From: a virus
Length of the DNA: 20,606 bases
Direction: 5' to 3' (one strand)
IMG/VR virus record: IMGVR_UViG_3300007540_005954
Location: 1-20,606 of that record
Positions 6,954 through 16,700 of this stretch are shown one piece after another (the first letter of the stretch is position 1; the number at the start of each line of letters is the position of its first letter). The translations under genes and the position numbers were made by a program. The notes beneath the pieces were generated by a model. That model saw only the letters and a program-made list of their open reading frames with translations. It made no database searches and was not told the DNA's origin.

Positions 6954-7636
6954 TGGCGAAACCAAAAAAGAAAAATCTATACTTTACCCAAGAGCACGAA
7001 GATGCAATCGTCAACTATGCTAATACTACTGATATCAAAATAAGAACAGAACTTTATGTAGAGTTTATCGAGCCAGCCTTCAATGAAATGGTCGATAAGA
7101 TTATCTATACTTACAAGTTTACAAACCTTCCAAATATCGACGTTCTCAAAGACGAATGCAAAATCTGGCTTACAACAATCTTGGATAAGTATGATCCAGA
7201 GAAAGGATCCAAAGCCTTTTCTTACTTCTCAGTCATTACAAAGAACTGGTTTATTCACAAGGTAAAGAAAACAACCTTGGAGAATAAAAGAGAAGTTCAA
7301 CTAGATCAAATCCCAAAAAACGTAGAGATTAGACAGTTCACTGTTGTAAACGAATATGAATCAAAAAGATTAGAAAAAGAATTCTGGATGAACTTTTGGG
7401 AAGAAGTAAACTCTTGGGAAACAACCAATATGAAGCCCAACGAAGAGAAAGTCTATGAAGCAATCAGGCTAATCTTTTCCAATCCAGATCGTATAGATAT
7501 TTACAACAAAAAAGCAATCTATTTTTACATCAGAGAAATCACAGGTCTCAATACAAAACAAGTCGTTAACAACTTAAATAAAATGAGAGTAAAATACAAA
7601 GTATTTAAAAGAAGATGGGATCGTGGCGATTTATAA
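6953..7636 (+). CDS. T4 gp55-like late sigma factor
   Basis: The 227-residue protein has a sigma-70 region 2-like segment at about 76-105 (ILDKYDPEKGSKAFSYFS then KNWFIHKV), the part that in sigma factors binds the RNA polymerase beta' subunit and reads the -10 element. A basic, helix-turn-helix-like stretch follows near the C-terminus (REITGLNTKQVVNNLNKMR, 194-212). T4 gp55 is 185 residues and directs host polymerase to TATAAATA late promoters with help from the gp45 clamp and gp33. The tail here ends basic (FKRRWDRGDL) rather than with an obvious hydrophobic clamp-binding tip. Its start shares one base with the upstream stop. It lies directly before the baseplate genes it would be expected to switch on. 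Confidence 0.8.
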   Translation: MAKPKKKNLYFTQEHEDAIVNYANTTDIKIRTELYVEFIEPAFNEMVDKIIYTYKFTNLPNIDVLKDECKIWLTTILDKYDPEKGSKAFSYFSVITKNWFIHKVKKTTLENKREVQLDQIPKNVEIRQFTVVNEYESKRLEKEFWMNFWEEVNSWETTNMKPNEEKVYEAIRLIFSNPDRIDIYNKKAIYFYIREITGLNTKQVVNNLNKMRVKYKVFKRRWDRGDL

Positions 7637-7669
7637 TACTTTTTTTGTCTTCAACTATTTATTTTTGCT
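7637..7669 (+). promoter_or_regulatory. Intergenic gap with T-run and AACTATTTATT element
   Basis: Thirty-three bases between the sigma factor and the next gene. It holds a run of seven T (7641-7647 area) and the 11-base word AACTATTTATT at 7653-7663, which recurs before gp6. No Shine-Dalgarno sequence precedes the ATG at 7670, unusual for this window. The word on the opposite strand, AATAAATAGTT, resembles a T4 late promoter pointing left. A role as promoter, terminator or translational element cannot be decided. Confidence 0.3.
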
Positions 7670-7960
7670 ATGAAAGACTTGGAAACATATATTGACGAAG
7701 CAATCAAAAACATAAGAAGCGACAGGGCTATTACCACAACTCTGCTAATGGAGTTGATGGAATATATGAAGAAAGACGACGAACGCAAAGAAAAGGTCGG
7801 TGTTGTCGCTGCTAAATATGTAGAAACTTTACAGAGATCAAACGAACAACTTGTTAAAGTCAGTGCTCTTATTCAAAAGAAAACTGAAGGACAAGAGGGT
7901 CTAACCGATGAAGATAAGAGTGAATTATTTGATCTTATAAAGGAAACTAGCAATGGCTAA
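7670..7960 (+). CDS. Small helical phage protein, unknown function
   Basis: Ninety-six residues, almost all predicted helix, rich in charged residues with heptad-like hydrophobic spacing from about 15 to 75 (ITTTLLMELMEYMKK, then VAAKYVETLQRSNEQLVKV), so a short coiled coil or helical bundle is likely. No enzyme motif, cysteine or membrane segment is present. It lacks a clear ribosome site; the first ATG is used because the helix begins there. The end overlaps the hub gene by eight bases, so it is probably made together with baseplate proteins. Small packaging or assembly adaptors look like this, but nothing in the sequence identifies it as one. Confidence 0.7.
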   Translation: MKDLETYIDEAIKNIRSDRAITTTLLMELMEYMKKDDERKEKVGVVAAKYVETLQRSNEQLVKVSALIQKKTEGQEGLTDEDKSELFDLIKETSNG

Positions 7961-9740
7961 ACCCGGAGATTCAAATTGGGCTATATTGAATGTTGGCGCA
8001 GGGGTTTTAAATCCAATTGGAAGCCCTCTTACTGGAAAAGTTTATAATCCTAATGATGCCGGTTTTTTTGCTATGGCAAGACAAACCACAATTGAAAACT
8101 TTTCTCCAAAAGGTCTTGATGGTCAAGGTCCTATGATTGGCATAGTTCTAAGAGTAGATGGCAAAATGAATATTGAAGGACCAGATAATCCAACATCTTG
8201 GCCTAATAGATATGCTCAATTAGTTGATCAAAGAAGTGGTATAGCCCTACACCAAATAAAAATAAGAGTACCAGAACTACACGCACACTTACCAGTGCCA
8301 AAAGATTTACCAGATAAAGAAACTAAAAGTGCAGATCACAGTATCATAAATTTGTACCCTACATTCATTGGGCAGTTTGATACGATTGATGATGGTAGAG
8401 AACCAAATCCGGGTTCTTTAGTGTGGGTAGATTTTCAAAATAGAGAAACCTTACAAGGACCAATTTATCTTGGAGCGGTTGAGGCTAATAAAACATATAT
8501 GCCAAATGTACAAGATACATCTGCTACAAATTGGGATGCTATATGTAATAGCCCGGAAGTGTTAGGAACTGCCACGGGTGGAGGAACCGGCGGTACCGGA
8601 GGAACTGGCGGTACCGGAGGTGGAGGACCTGCTCTTAACGCCGCTGGTATACCAATTGTTGCTGGTGGTGGTCCTCTTGGTACAGGTGGTCCTCTTGGTG
8701 GTATACCTACCACTCCAACAGAGCTTCTAAAAGCGGCAACAAAACTTTTAAATAGCAAAGCTATTAAAATATATTGTGATAATTTAAGAAAACAAATGAT
8801 CGAGGAAGTCAAAAGTATTAATGACATGGGGCTTGATATACCATTTCCTTCAGGATATAACACATGCACTGAAAGTGAAGCTAGAGCATTAATAATGGAA
8901 CATTTTTCTCCCGGAGGAGCAAAGTTCAATAGCAAAGATGGCATGTTGGCTGGCACGGGAAATGGGGGGCTACAAGAAGACTTCTGGAATACAAATTCTA
9001 CAAGGGTGGAGAGGGGACAAAATGCTATCAAAGTTTTTGATATGTTTGTAAGAAACGGATACACTCCTCAAGCGGCATTAGCAGTTTTGTCTCATGTTGT
9101 CGATGAGTCTGTTTATGATTCTAGGGTTGCCGGAGGGCTTCCAAACAAATCAAAACCAAAAGAAGATAATGGTTATTGGCCGGATAAAGGATTTTATCAA
9201 ATTAATATTAAAGGTTCCACAGGGCAGAGTCGTAACCTAACAGAAGCAGACTGCATTGATCAAGTCACAGGAAAAAATTATTTTGATCAAATTGGTGGTG
9301 GTAAAACAGCAGCAATTGCTCCGGAGAAATATGCCAATACTGAAAATCCAGAAAGACCAAGAAAATTAATTAAAGATGTCAAAAATAGCAGGGGAGCAAT
9401 AACAGAAAAGCAGTGGGAAGATGGCAATTATTTTGATGCAGGAGATATAGAAGTTTCCACCATGTTTATGATTGCAAGACTAAGAAATGCTGAAGGAAAA
9501 ACTGAACCCGGTAAATTAGGTCCCGGACGAATGGGGGGATTAAGCAGACTAATGAAAAATCCTCAAGCCACAGGAGCACAAATCTATGCTCTTATGAGAA
9601 ACTCAACTTTTGCTGCCGGGACAGGTCGAGGAAAAGAACAAAAGTCCACAAGAAAAAGAATGCAACACGCTGCAAAAAAAATGGGTAAATGTTACACAGG
9701 GGAAGGGTATGTAACAAACTTCCAAGGATACCAGACGTAG
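7953..9740 (+). CDS. Baseplate hub protein with OB-type N-terminus and tail lysozyme
   Basis: A 595-residue protein in three parts. Residues about 60-180 look like the gp5/VgrG-type OB domain (IKIRVPELHAH, PNPGSLVWVDF, GPIYLGAV). Residues 208-260 are a glycine-rich linker. Residues about 350-585 look like a lysozyme or lytic transglycosylase fold of the phage tail lysozyme type: GYTPQAALAVLSHVVDES with candidate catalytic E385, then KGFYQIN (412-418). It should sit at the tail tip and open peptidoglycan during injection. The lysozyme does not show the T4 gp5/gpe active-site pattern, so it is a different lysozyme class. ATG 7953 has AAGGA eight bases upstream and overlaps the previous gene by eight bases. 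The beta-helical spike of T4 gp5 is absent; the next gene may supply it. Confidence 0.78.
   Translation: MAKPGDSNWAILNVGAGVLNPIGSPLTGKVYNPNDAGFFAMARQTTIENFSPKGLDGQGPMIGIVLRVDGKMNIEGPDNPTSWPNRYAQLVDQRSGIALHQIKIRVPELHAHLPVPKDLPDKETKSADHSIINLYPTFIGQFDTIDDGREPNPGSLVWVDFQNRETLQGPIYLGAVEANKTYMPNVQDTSATNWDAICNSPEVLGTATGGGTGGTGGTGGTGGGGPALNAAGIPIVAGGGPLGTGGPLGGIPTTPTELLKAATKLLNSKAIKIYCDNLRKQMIEEVKSINDMGLDIPFPSGYNTCTESEARALIMEHFSPGGAKFNSKDGMLAGTGNGGLQEDFWNTNSTRVERGQNAIKVFDMFVRNGYTPQAALAVLSHVVDESVYDSRVAGGLPNKSKPKEDNGYWPDKGFYQINIKGSTGQSRNLTEADCIDQVTGKNYFDQIGGGKTAAIAPEKYANTENPERPRKLIKDVKNSRGAITEKQWEDGNYFDAGDIEVSTMFMIARLRNAEGKTEPGKLGPGRMGGLSRLMKNPQATGAQIYALMRNSTFAAGTGRGKEQKSTRKRMQHAAKKMGKCYTGEGYVTNFQGYQT
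8577..8705 (+). repeat. Two 18-base-period direct repeats in the glycine-rich linker
   Basis: GGCGGTACCGGAGG occurs at 8589-8602 and again at 8607-8620, and GGTGGTCCTCTTGGT at 8667-8681 and 8685-8699. Both pairs have an 18-base period (six codons), so the hub linker between the OB and lysozyme domains grew by tandem duplication. The patch is GC-rich within AT-rich DNA and may change length between relatives. Confidence 0.85.
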
Positions 9741-9760
9741 ATAAATTAGTATACGAATAT

Positions 9761-9766
9761 AAGGAG
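9761..9766 (+). promoter_or_regulatory. Ribosome binding site that fixes the spike gene start
   Basis: AAGGAG ends five bases before ATG 9772. An in-frame GTG at 9766 would overlap this site, so ATG 9772 is the better start. The 31-base gap before it also contains ATAAATTAGTAT (9741-9752), close to the late promoter-like word found before the giant gene but with one extra base. Confidence 0.7.
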
Positions 9767-9771
9767 TGATT

Positions 9772-10746
9772 ATGTCGGCATCAGATAATTTTATATCAAT
9801 AGACAATAAAGAACTAGAAATATTAGATGAACAAACAAGGGTAATGTTGGAAACAATCCCAGAAGATATTTATATAAAACAGAAAGGCTATGGTCATCGT
9901 AGAAAAATAGAAAAAGTTCCAGTTTATAATCAGCAAAAAAATGAAAAAGTTCTTCAAGGTCCGGGTTCTAATTCGTGGATTGTCTTTGGAAAAGACAAAC
10001 CAGCATCTGCCGCATCTGGATATGGCTCCGTTGGAGCAACACAAGCTTCTGCAATTGATATTTGTGTTGGCAGAGTTGGAGACTGGAAAACAATAACTCA
10101 AACAAAAATGGTAAAAGGTGTTGAAAAAAAGACAACCAAGAGAGAGTTAGTGGCGGAGAATGACTTTGTTAGAGATGCCGCCAGAATATATATATCAGAA
10201 AGAACGGACATTGATGATTATTTTGGAATTCAAGCAGGAAAAGCCGGAGGATTAAATGGTTTATCTGGAATAGTTGTAAAAGCAGATAATGTTAGGCTTG
10301 TAGCTAGAGAAGGCATAAAATTGGTAACTAGAACAGATGAAAAAAACTCTAAAGGTGCAAATACGGATGTTATCATGGGTGTCGATATAATTGCTGGAAA
10401 TGATGCTAGCGGATTACAACCTATGGTAAAAGGTGAAAATTTAAGAGATTTACTTAGGTATATGGTTGAAGATATAAGAAACATTACCTCTATGTTACAT
10501 TCTATAACACTAGCACAAGCATCGCTTGAAACTATGTTAACAGCACATTCCCACCCATCCACGGGTGGGGTAGCTTTTCCGTCTATAGAGTTGGGTGTAT
10601 ATTGTAGCGTTAGTCAAATAAGAAGGTTGGTTTTTGATGTCCCAGCACAAATTAAAAAGACTTTTGAAAATGTTCTCGAAGAGATAGAATATTTAAAGCC
10701 TTATGGTACTAAGTATATAAATAGTATGTCAAATCATGTAAACTAG
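9772..10746 (+). CDS. Baseplate spike-like structural protein
   Basis: A 324-residue protein with no enzyme motif. Residues 137-190 contain short repeated strands (DAARIYIS, GIVVKADNVRLVAREGIKLVT) of the type that build triple-stranded beta-helices in gp5/gpV/VgrG spikes. They are followed by QPMVKGENL (216-224), a helical segment, and AHSHPSTGG (258-266), which resembles the HxHP turn common in gpV-type spike proteins. The C-terminal 50 residues are helical. It follows the hub gene directly and precedes the giant gene, so I infer it forms the membrane-piercing spike or a hub collar in trimeric form. The domain order differs from T4, where spike and lysozyme are one protein. Function is moderately supported; a general baseplate structural role is safer. 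Confidence 0.65.
   Translation: MSASDNFISIDNKELEILDEQTRVMLETIPEDIYIKQKGYGHRRKIEKVPVYNQQKNEKVLQGPGSNSWIVFGKDKPASAASGYGSVGATQASAIDICVGRVGDWKTITQTKMVKGVEKKTTKRELVAENDFVRDAARIYISERTDIDDYFGIQAGKAGGLNGLSGIVVKADNVRLVAREGIKLVTRTDEKNSKGANTDVIMGVDIIAGNDASGLQPMVKGENLRDLLRYMVEDIRNITSMLHSITLAQASLETMLTAHSHPSTGGVAFPSIELGVYCSVSQIRRLVFDVPAQIKKTFENVLEEIEYLKPYGTKYINSMSNHVN
10716..10723 (+). promoter_or_regulatory. Candidate T4-type late promoter (TATAAATA)
   Basis: An exact match to the T4 late promoter word, 30 bases before the ATG of the giant gene and inside the last codons of the spike gene. A gp55-like sigma factor is encoded nearby. The word is also expected a few times by chance in DNA this AT-rich (others lie at 20277-20284 and, on the other strand, 19393-19400, both inside genes), so this is a candidate only. 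Confidence 0.4.
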
Positions 10747-10753
10747 GATTGTT

Positions 10754-13700
10754 ATGTCAGATACAGAGTTTTATTTTAAGCGAAATCCCCCTAATAAACC
10801 AGTAACCGTTAGGTCAACGGTTGTTATTAGATTGCCTCTATTTAATGAGAGTCCGTTTGGACCTGATAATAACAATTATCCATCATTTCAATCGTTGATG
10901 CATAATGGTACGCCTGAATCTTTTGCAACGCTTCTGACTGACGGTGCTTTGAATAAGGCAATTAAGAATGCCTTGTTGTATAATTATTTTGGATATCCAG
11001 TAACCAACATCAAATACGAAAAAAGCCAAAAAGATTATAAAGAAGGATCTTTACAATTTTCTAGCCAAAACAATAATCATCTTAAATTTACTCAATTTGA
11101 AGTTAAAGACGGTCAATATGGTAAGTGGATAGACACTCTCCAAACCGTCCAAGGCATACTTTATCGTGGATATGTATCAACAAAAGGGTTTTATCAATAT
11201 GGCTTGCTGAAACCATTACCAGATTTTAAAGATACAGAACTTGATCTTTATAATTATTTTGATCAAAGTGGTGATCAACAAACTTTTTCTTTCAAAGAAA
11301 TACAAGAAAATTCTGGATTAGAAGTTGATTTTATAAAAGACATATATATGTGTTTGCATGGTTCCAGTGATGGGGTGAACACCCCTCAATCTGTTGGCGG
11401 TTTTAATTCCTTTGTTGAGCCAATCGGTGTCTCTCCAAGAGGCTCTTTGTTTTACGCTGGAACAGGAGATCCAACTGGACCAGACGTTGAAAAAATTGCA
11501 AAGTTTGGGTTGTATGAGAAAAGTTCTGGTGGAAAAAGCTTTGTAGAATACGAAGCTGGAGGAGAAATATCCGATTTTATAAATGATTTTGATTATTTAT
11601 CAGCCATGGCTTCATGGAATAGCCCTTACAATCCTTCTGATAAAACATATGCTAGAGCATGGCTACCAACTGGACCAATCGAAGGGTACTTAACATACAT
11701 TACTTTGCAGCCTTCAAACCCACTTATAAATTACAATCCAAATGAAGGATTTATAGATCTTGCTGCCGGTGTTGATGATGGAGAGGTTATTGGTGATGAA
11801 TCAATTGGGCTGTACGAGGCATCACAAATATCAGTTTCGGACTTTGCACAGGGCTTAGACTTAACTTGGAAAGCACCATATAATCAGCTAGATTCCCTCG
11901 CTTTTTTACTGGGAGAATATCAAAAAACGGATTGGTTTGTTGCATTTCCCGGATACGGTAATAATGGTGCTTCACTTGAAAATAATTATTCAGTAGAGTT
12001 TGGAAAATATAATATTGCATCGATGTATAAATTATCTCCACAAATAGAAGATTTGTTAAAAGTTGACAACTTAGACATCAATCCTCTTGGTGGATTGCAA
12101 TATTATCTAGATGATCCCGCTAGAACATTAAACGCAATATATCCCAGAATATTCAAATATGTTAATGATATTGTACCAACTGCCCCATTACCATCTGTAT
12201 TGCAGGAAGGATCAGTAAAAAATGTTAATATAATTGACCCCAGTAAAATCGGTGGACAACAAATAAAATTCTCAGATATTTTACCAAAATTTAGAATAAG
12301 CGCAGATGATTATTCAAAAAAGTTATACTATAATATACCAGAAAAAACATCTATAGGCTACACTCATGTTATCGGCGATTATAAGATATCTGGTCAAGAA
12401 CTGATAGAAACTATAGGCGAAGATAATAGCATTGACCCAGCAGTTTTGGAGGCTAAAAATAAATTTGTTATTGTTACAAAGACAAAAGAGCAGAGAGATT
12501 TTTTATTAGCTTCAAAAGATGAGTTTGGTAAAGCAGATATAACATATTCTAGTGATCCTAATTTTTTATTTAGATCACTACCCTCTCCTTTAAGTGAAGA
12601 TTTTAGGAAATCACTTATTCAAATAATGGATTCCGGAGCCAACGGTTCCGGTTACCCAGAGGGAGAATTAGACGAGTTACAAAAAGTATATAAATTTTCT
12701 GATTATTTATGTGCGGCACTTTATTTTAGACTACCGCCTCATTACTCAAACGCAAATAAAGACGAAGGAGTTGGTTCACAACTTATTAAACATCAGCCAG
12801 CTACATTAAAGCAAAGGGCAAAAGTTCACCCCAACATTTGGAATGCTGAACCTAAGCTTAGATTTCTAGAAGGAGTGCAGGCTGATATAGAAGGCATATA
12901 TGGCGGTCCTATAGAGGCTGGACAAATGCCATACATTATGTTTTTAGGATCCTATATAAATTCAACATTTGAGAATACAAATATCACCAATACCGCAGAA
13001 ACTTTTGAATATACTACTGGTAATGGGTGGAATGAAAGCACTGTTAATGTACCTTATATAGAAATAGAAACTAATACAGCATCTAATTTTGCTTTTCCTG
13101 TTTGGAGTTATGATTATAAAGCTTTATACGAGGTAGGCTGGAAAGACCTGTCTGACTACGATGAATCCAAAAATCCAGAATTGTCTCAAGTATTCGCATC
13201 AAATCCATCAGTGAAATACATAAAAGACAAAGGGATCCCTGATTGGGTTAGGGGTTTAAGAATATATCCCACACTTGATAATGATACAGTCCTCACAAGA
13301 CCAGATAAAAATTCTATTACAGGCACCAGCGATGCTGACTATATTTTAACAGATGAAGATATTGATGAGGCTGTAAATGGTGCCACTTCAACAGGCGATT
13401 CAATTGTAACAGGATATAAAAACGCAAACACATCATTAGCTAACATAGCGGAAGTTAGTATTGTCAAAAAAATGATGCCAGCAGTGACTTTGGTTATGGA
13501 GCCAAATATTGATGCGGTTTCTCCCGGAAATACTCCATTTAGTATAGAAACATTTGATTCCGAAATTGAAAACTTGTCCTCTAATAACAAAGCGTATGTT
13601 GACATTCGCTATGCTGTAGAAATAGATATTGATGAAAAAGACTTGATTTTGGATATGGTTGGTCAAGGTGTATTTGCTTTAGCGGGAGAAGTAGGAGATT

Positions 13701-16700
13701 ATGAAAAGCTTGGCTTTGATATTGAAAAATTGCTTTTTAAATCTAATGGAAATGTAACATCCCCTAGTTTAATAGACGCTTATGGAGCTTCTGGATTTAC
13801 CTTTGAGGGTGTTTATGGATATGATTTTGGTTCATTTGAAGATTATCTTGGAATAGATGCTGAGTTTTGCCCGACTTTTCCACCCAGTGAAGCAGAACAA
13901 AAGGCAATTCAAGTTTTAGAAAATAGCACTGATGAATATGCCTGCACAAGTTATATTTGTTTGGAGGGAGAAAATGTGGTCTCTGTTCAATTAAAACAGG
14001 GTCCCGGAAAAGACGCAGAAAATTTAGGATACTTAAAAAACAACACAGTTGTAAAAGTGTTGAAAGAGTGGGTAAATGGAAAGGGAGAATTTAATAAAAT
14101 ATTAATAGTTGATGAAACTAGTACTTTGAATGGTCAAGAAGGATACATACATCCAAAATATTTGAGACCAATATATCCAACATTAAGTGTGGATAAGAAA
14201 ATATTTTTTAATCAAATTTTCGATAATACAGACCCAACTAAAAAGTTAACTCTTGCAAATACAAATGTTGTTGCTATGGGAGTATTTGCAGAGACACTAA
14301 TACCTGACTGGTGGAATGATACCAAGATGCTAGAGGGTCAACCATATGAATACAGGCAAGAGGGAGAATATTGGTGTACTGTTGAATTAGATTATGACTG
14401 TATTGTAGACGAGGCAGATCTTAAGACAAAAATCTATGAAGCAAAAATAAAAGGAGTGAAACAGTTATTAGGGTTCTATGGAAAACAATACACTGAAGAA
14501 GACGTAGAAAAGTTAATTAATACTTATTTGGCTGTTAGGGTTGATTATAATTTAGAAGGCACAGAAATGGAGAATGGCTTTCACATTAGTGATAGACCCG
14601 GAGACCCATTAATGTTTTTGGTCAAGGCAGGTGGAATCTACATTAACGCTTTCCCAGATAGGCAAGATTCTTTACAGGAATACAAAAAGAATTCTAATAA
14701 AATAATATCATTAAATACTAAATGGTACCAAACACACTTGCAACAATCAATATATGCTTTAAATAGCTTATATTATGTAATTCTATCATCTGACTATAGA
14801 GTACCTACTTTTAATTTCAAAAAGGAAGCAGATAGAATTTCCTATATTGTTCCTTACTTAAAGAGAATTCTTCTTGCAAATGGATATGAAACGGATTCAC
14901 AGGAAGAAAACATAATAAATATTGGCTTTGACAGCCAGTATAGAGTAACTTTTTTCTCATACAAAGAAAAAGATAAAGAAGAAAAACTGCTTCGCATAGG
15001 ATTTGATTATTTTTCATCTCAAGCACCATTTGTTTTTAAAAACACTATGGCTTTGCTTTATAGACATAGGCAAATAAAAGATCCAACTTTGAGAACAAGT
15101 TGGAAGAAATTGTTTAATCAATGGCTACCAGACCCAAAACCAAAGATTGTTCCAAAATCAGAAGGTGGCGGAGGATACCCATCAGATTCCAGATGTAGTC
15201 CAAGTTTAAATTGGAACCCACCACCGCTCAGTCAAATATGGGAACAAGTCGCTGCTCGACTAGATGAAATTTTAGATCTAGATCCAAGATATGATCTAGG
15301 GTCTTTTAGGTTTAATTTGTTAGAGTATTTCCCACCATGCCCTAAGCCCCCTGCCGGTCGTGGCTTGACAGTGATGAGGTTACTATCAGAAATCGAAGGG
15401 GAAACTAAAGTTTTTGATAATTTAGATATATTAAATAGCGTCCAAGCTGAAGTTGATAGAATAGGACAATATGTCGGAGATTTTATGTCCTCTCAGCAAG
15501 CAATGGATGAAATAAGGTCTAAAATATTTACTTTAGATGATTTGTATACATTTTTATTAAATTATATCTCACCAGAACTTTTGTACAGCAAAATATGTAA
15601 ATGTTTCCTTGATTTACTTGACATTGATTCTATTGGGGTCCCAAATCTCGAAATTAATGCAACAGGTGGTTCTGGCGGATTAAATCTAAAACCCTCTAAT
15701 ATAGGTAAAGATCCAAAAGAATTGTATGATGTACAAGGACCAGAAGCAGAAGCTAATCTCTTTGAAGAAAGAGAACAAATTCAAGCTGAAGACTTGTTTT
15801 GCTCTTTTTGTTTCAGAGTACCCAGTGTTTTTCTTAGATTACCATCAACAGATATCTTGAGTGTTTTAATAGATGCATTTAAAAAATTGTTAGAATTTGC
15901 TCTAGCACAAATTTTGCTGCAACTAATAGCCTCCTTGCTGGACATTCTTCTTACTTGCCCTGATTTGGAATGCGCCCCCGGAGCAAGTAAGGTCAGGGAT
16001 TATGGGTCACAAGACATAGGAAATCTTTTTGATAATAATACGCCAGATAATCTACCAGATTTTTTAACAAATTGTGGTTTGCTGATAGACGGTACAAATA
16101 TCACAGAAGAAGATGCAACAAATATGCTCAAAGAAGTTTCTGATAAATTAACAACGTCAGAAGTTTTAGGCTTAATAAGTGGAACACCTACTTCAAAATC
16201 TTTAAAAGTTGTTAAAAGAGTTGTGTCAAATTATCCAAACATTAATGACATTTTTACAGACATCGGAGTTATAGAAAACTTTTTTGCATGCGCTGGAGAT
16301 AAATTAGAACCAACTGTTTTTGATGATTTGGAAAACGACAATCTTGAAAATGTTGCAGACCCACAAATATGTTTTGATTTTAATGAGTTGTCTAGGAACA
16401 ATATCTTGGATAAATGTGGTAGTTTACCAAACCAACTAATAAACATTATTAAAGACAGAAATTTAAATCACGACATTCAAAAATATAAAGAAATCGCAAA
16501 ATTTATTAGAGATAATGACAATCTATCATCGCAAATGCCATCTTTGTTTGAAGACGGAAAAGGAACACAAGGGCTACTTTCTTCGTTAAGTACCCCAACA
16601 GTTGATAAAATAATTGAAGAAACTATTGATACAATCTCTATCCCAATTGCAACCGAACTAACAAAGGAAAGTGTAAATTTAACCAGACCAGAAGGACAGG

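Noticed and set aside
7632-7637. TATAAT at the end of the sigma factor gene, and the same at 19503-19508 at the end of the giant gene
   Set aside because: Both result from the same ending (Asp-Leu-stop, GATTTATAATAC). No -35-like sequence lies at the right distance.
8465-9064. Long open frame on the - strand opposite the hub gene, proline-rich
   Set aside because: It mirrors the glycine-rich linker and the lysozyme start in reverse; it has no ribosome site and is the only sizeable - strand frame among tightly coupled + strand genes.
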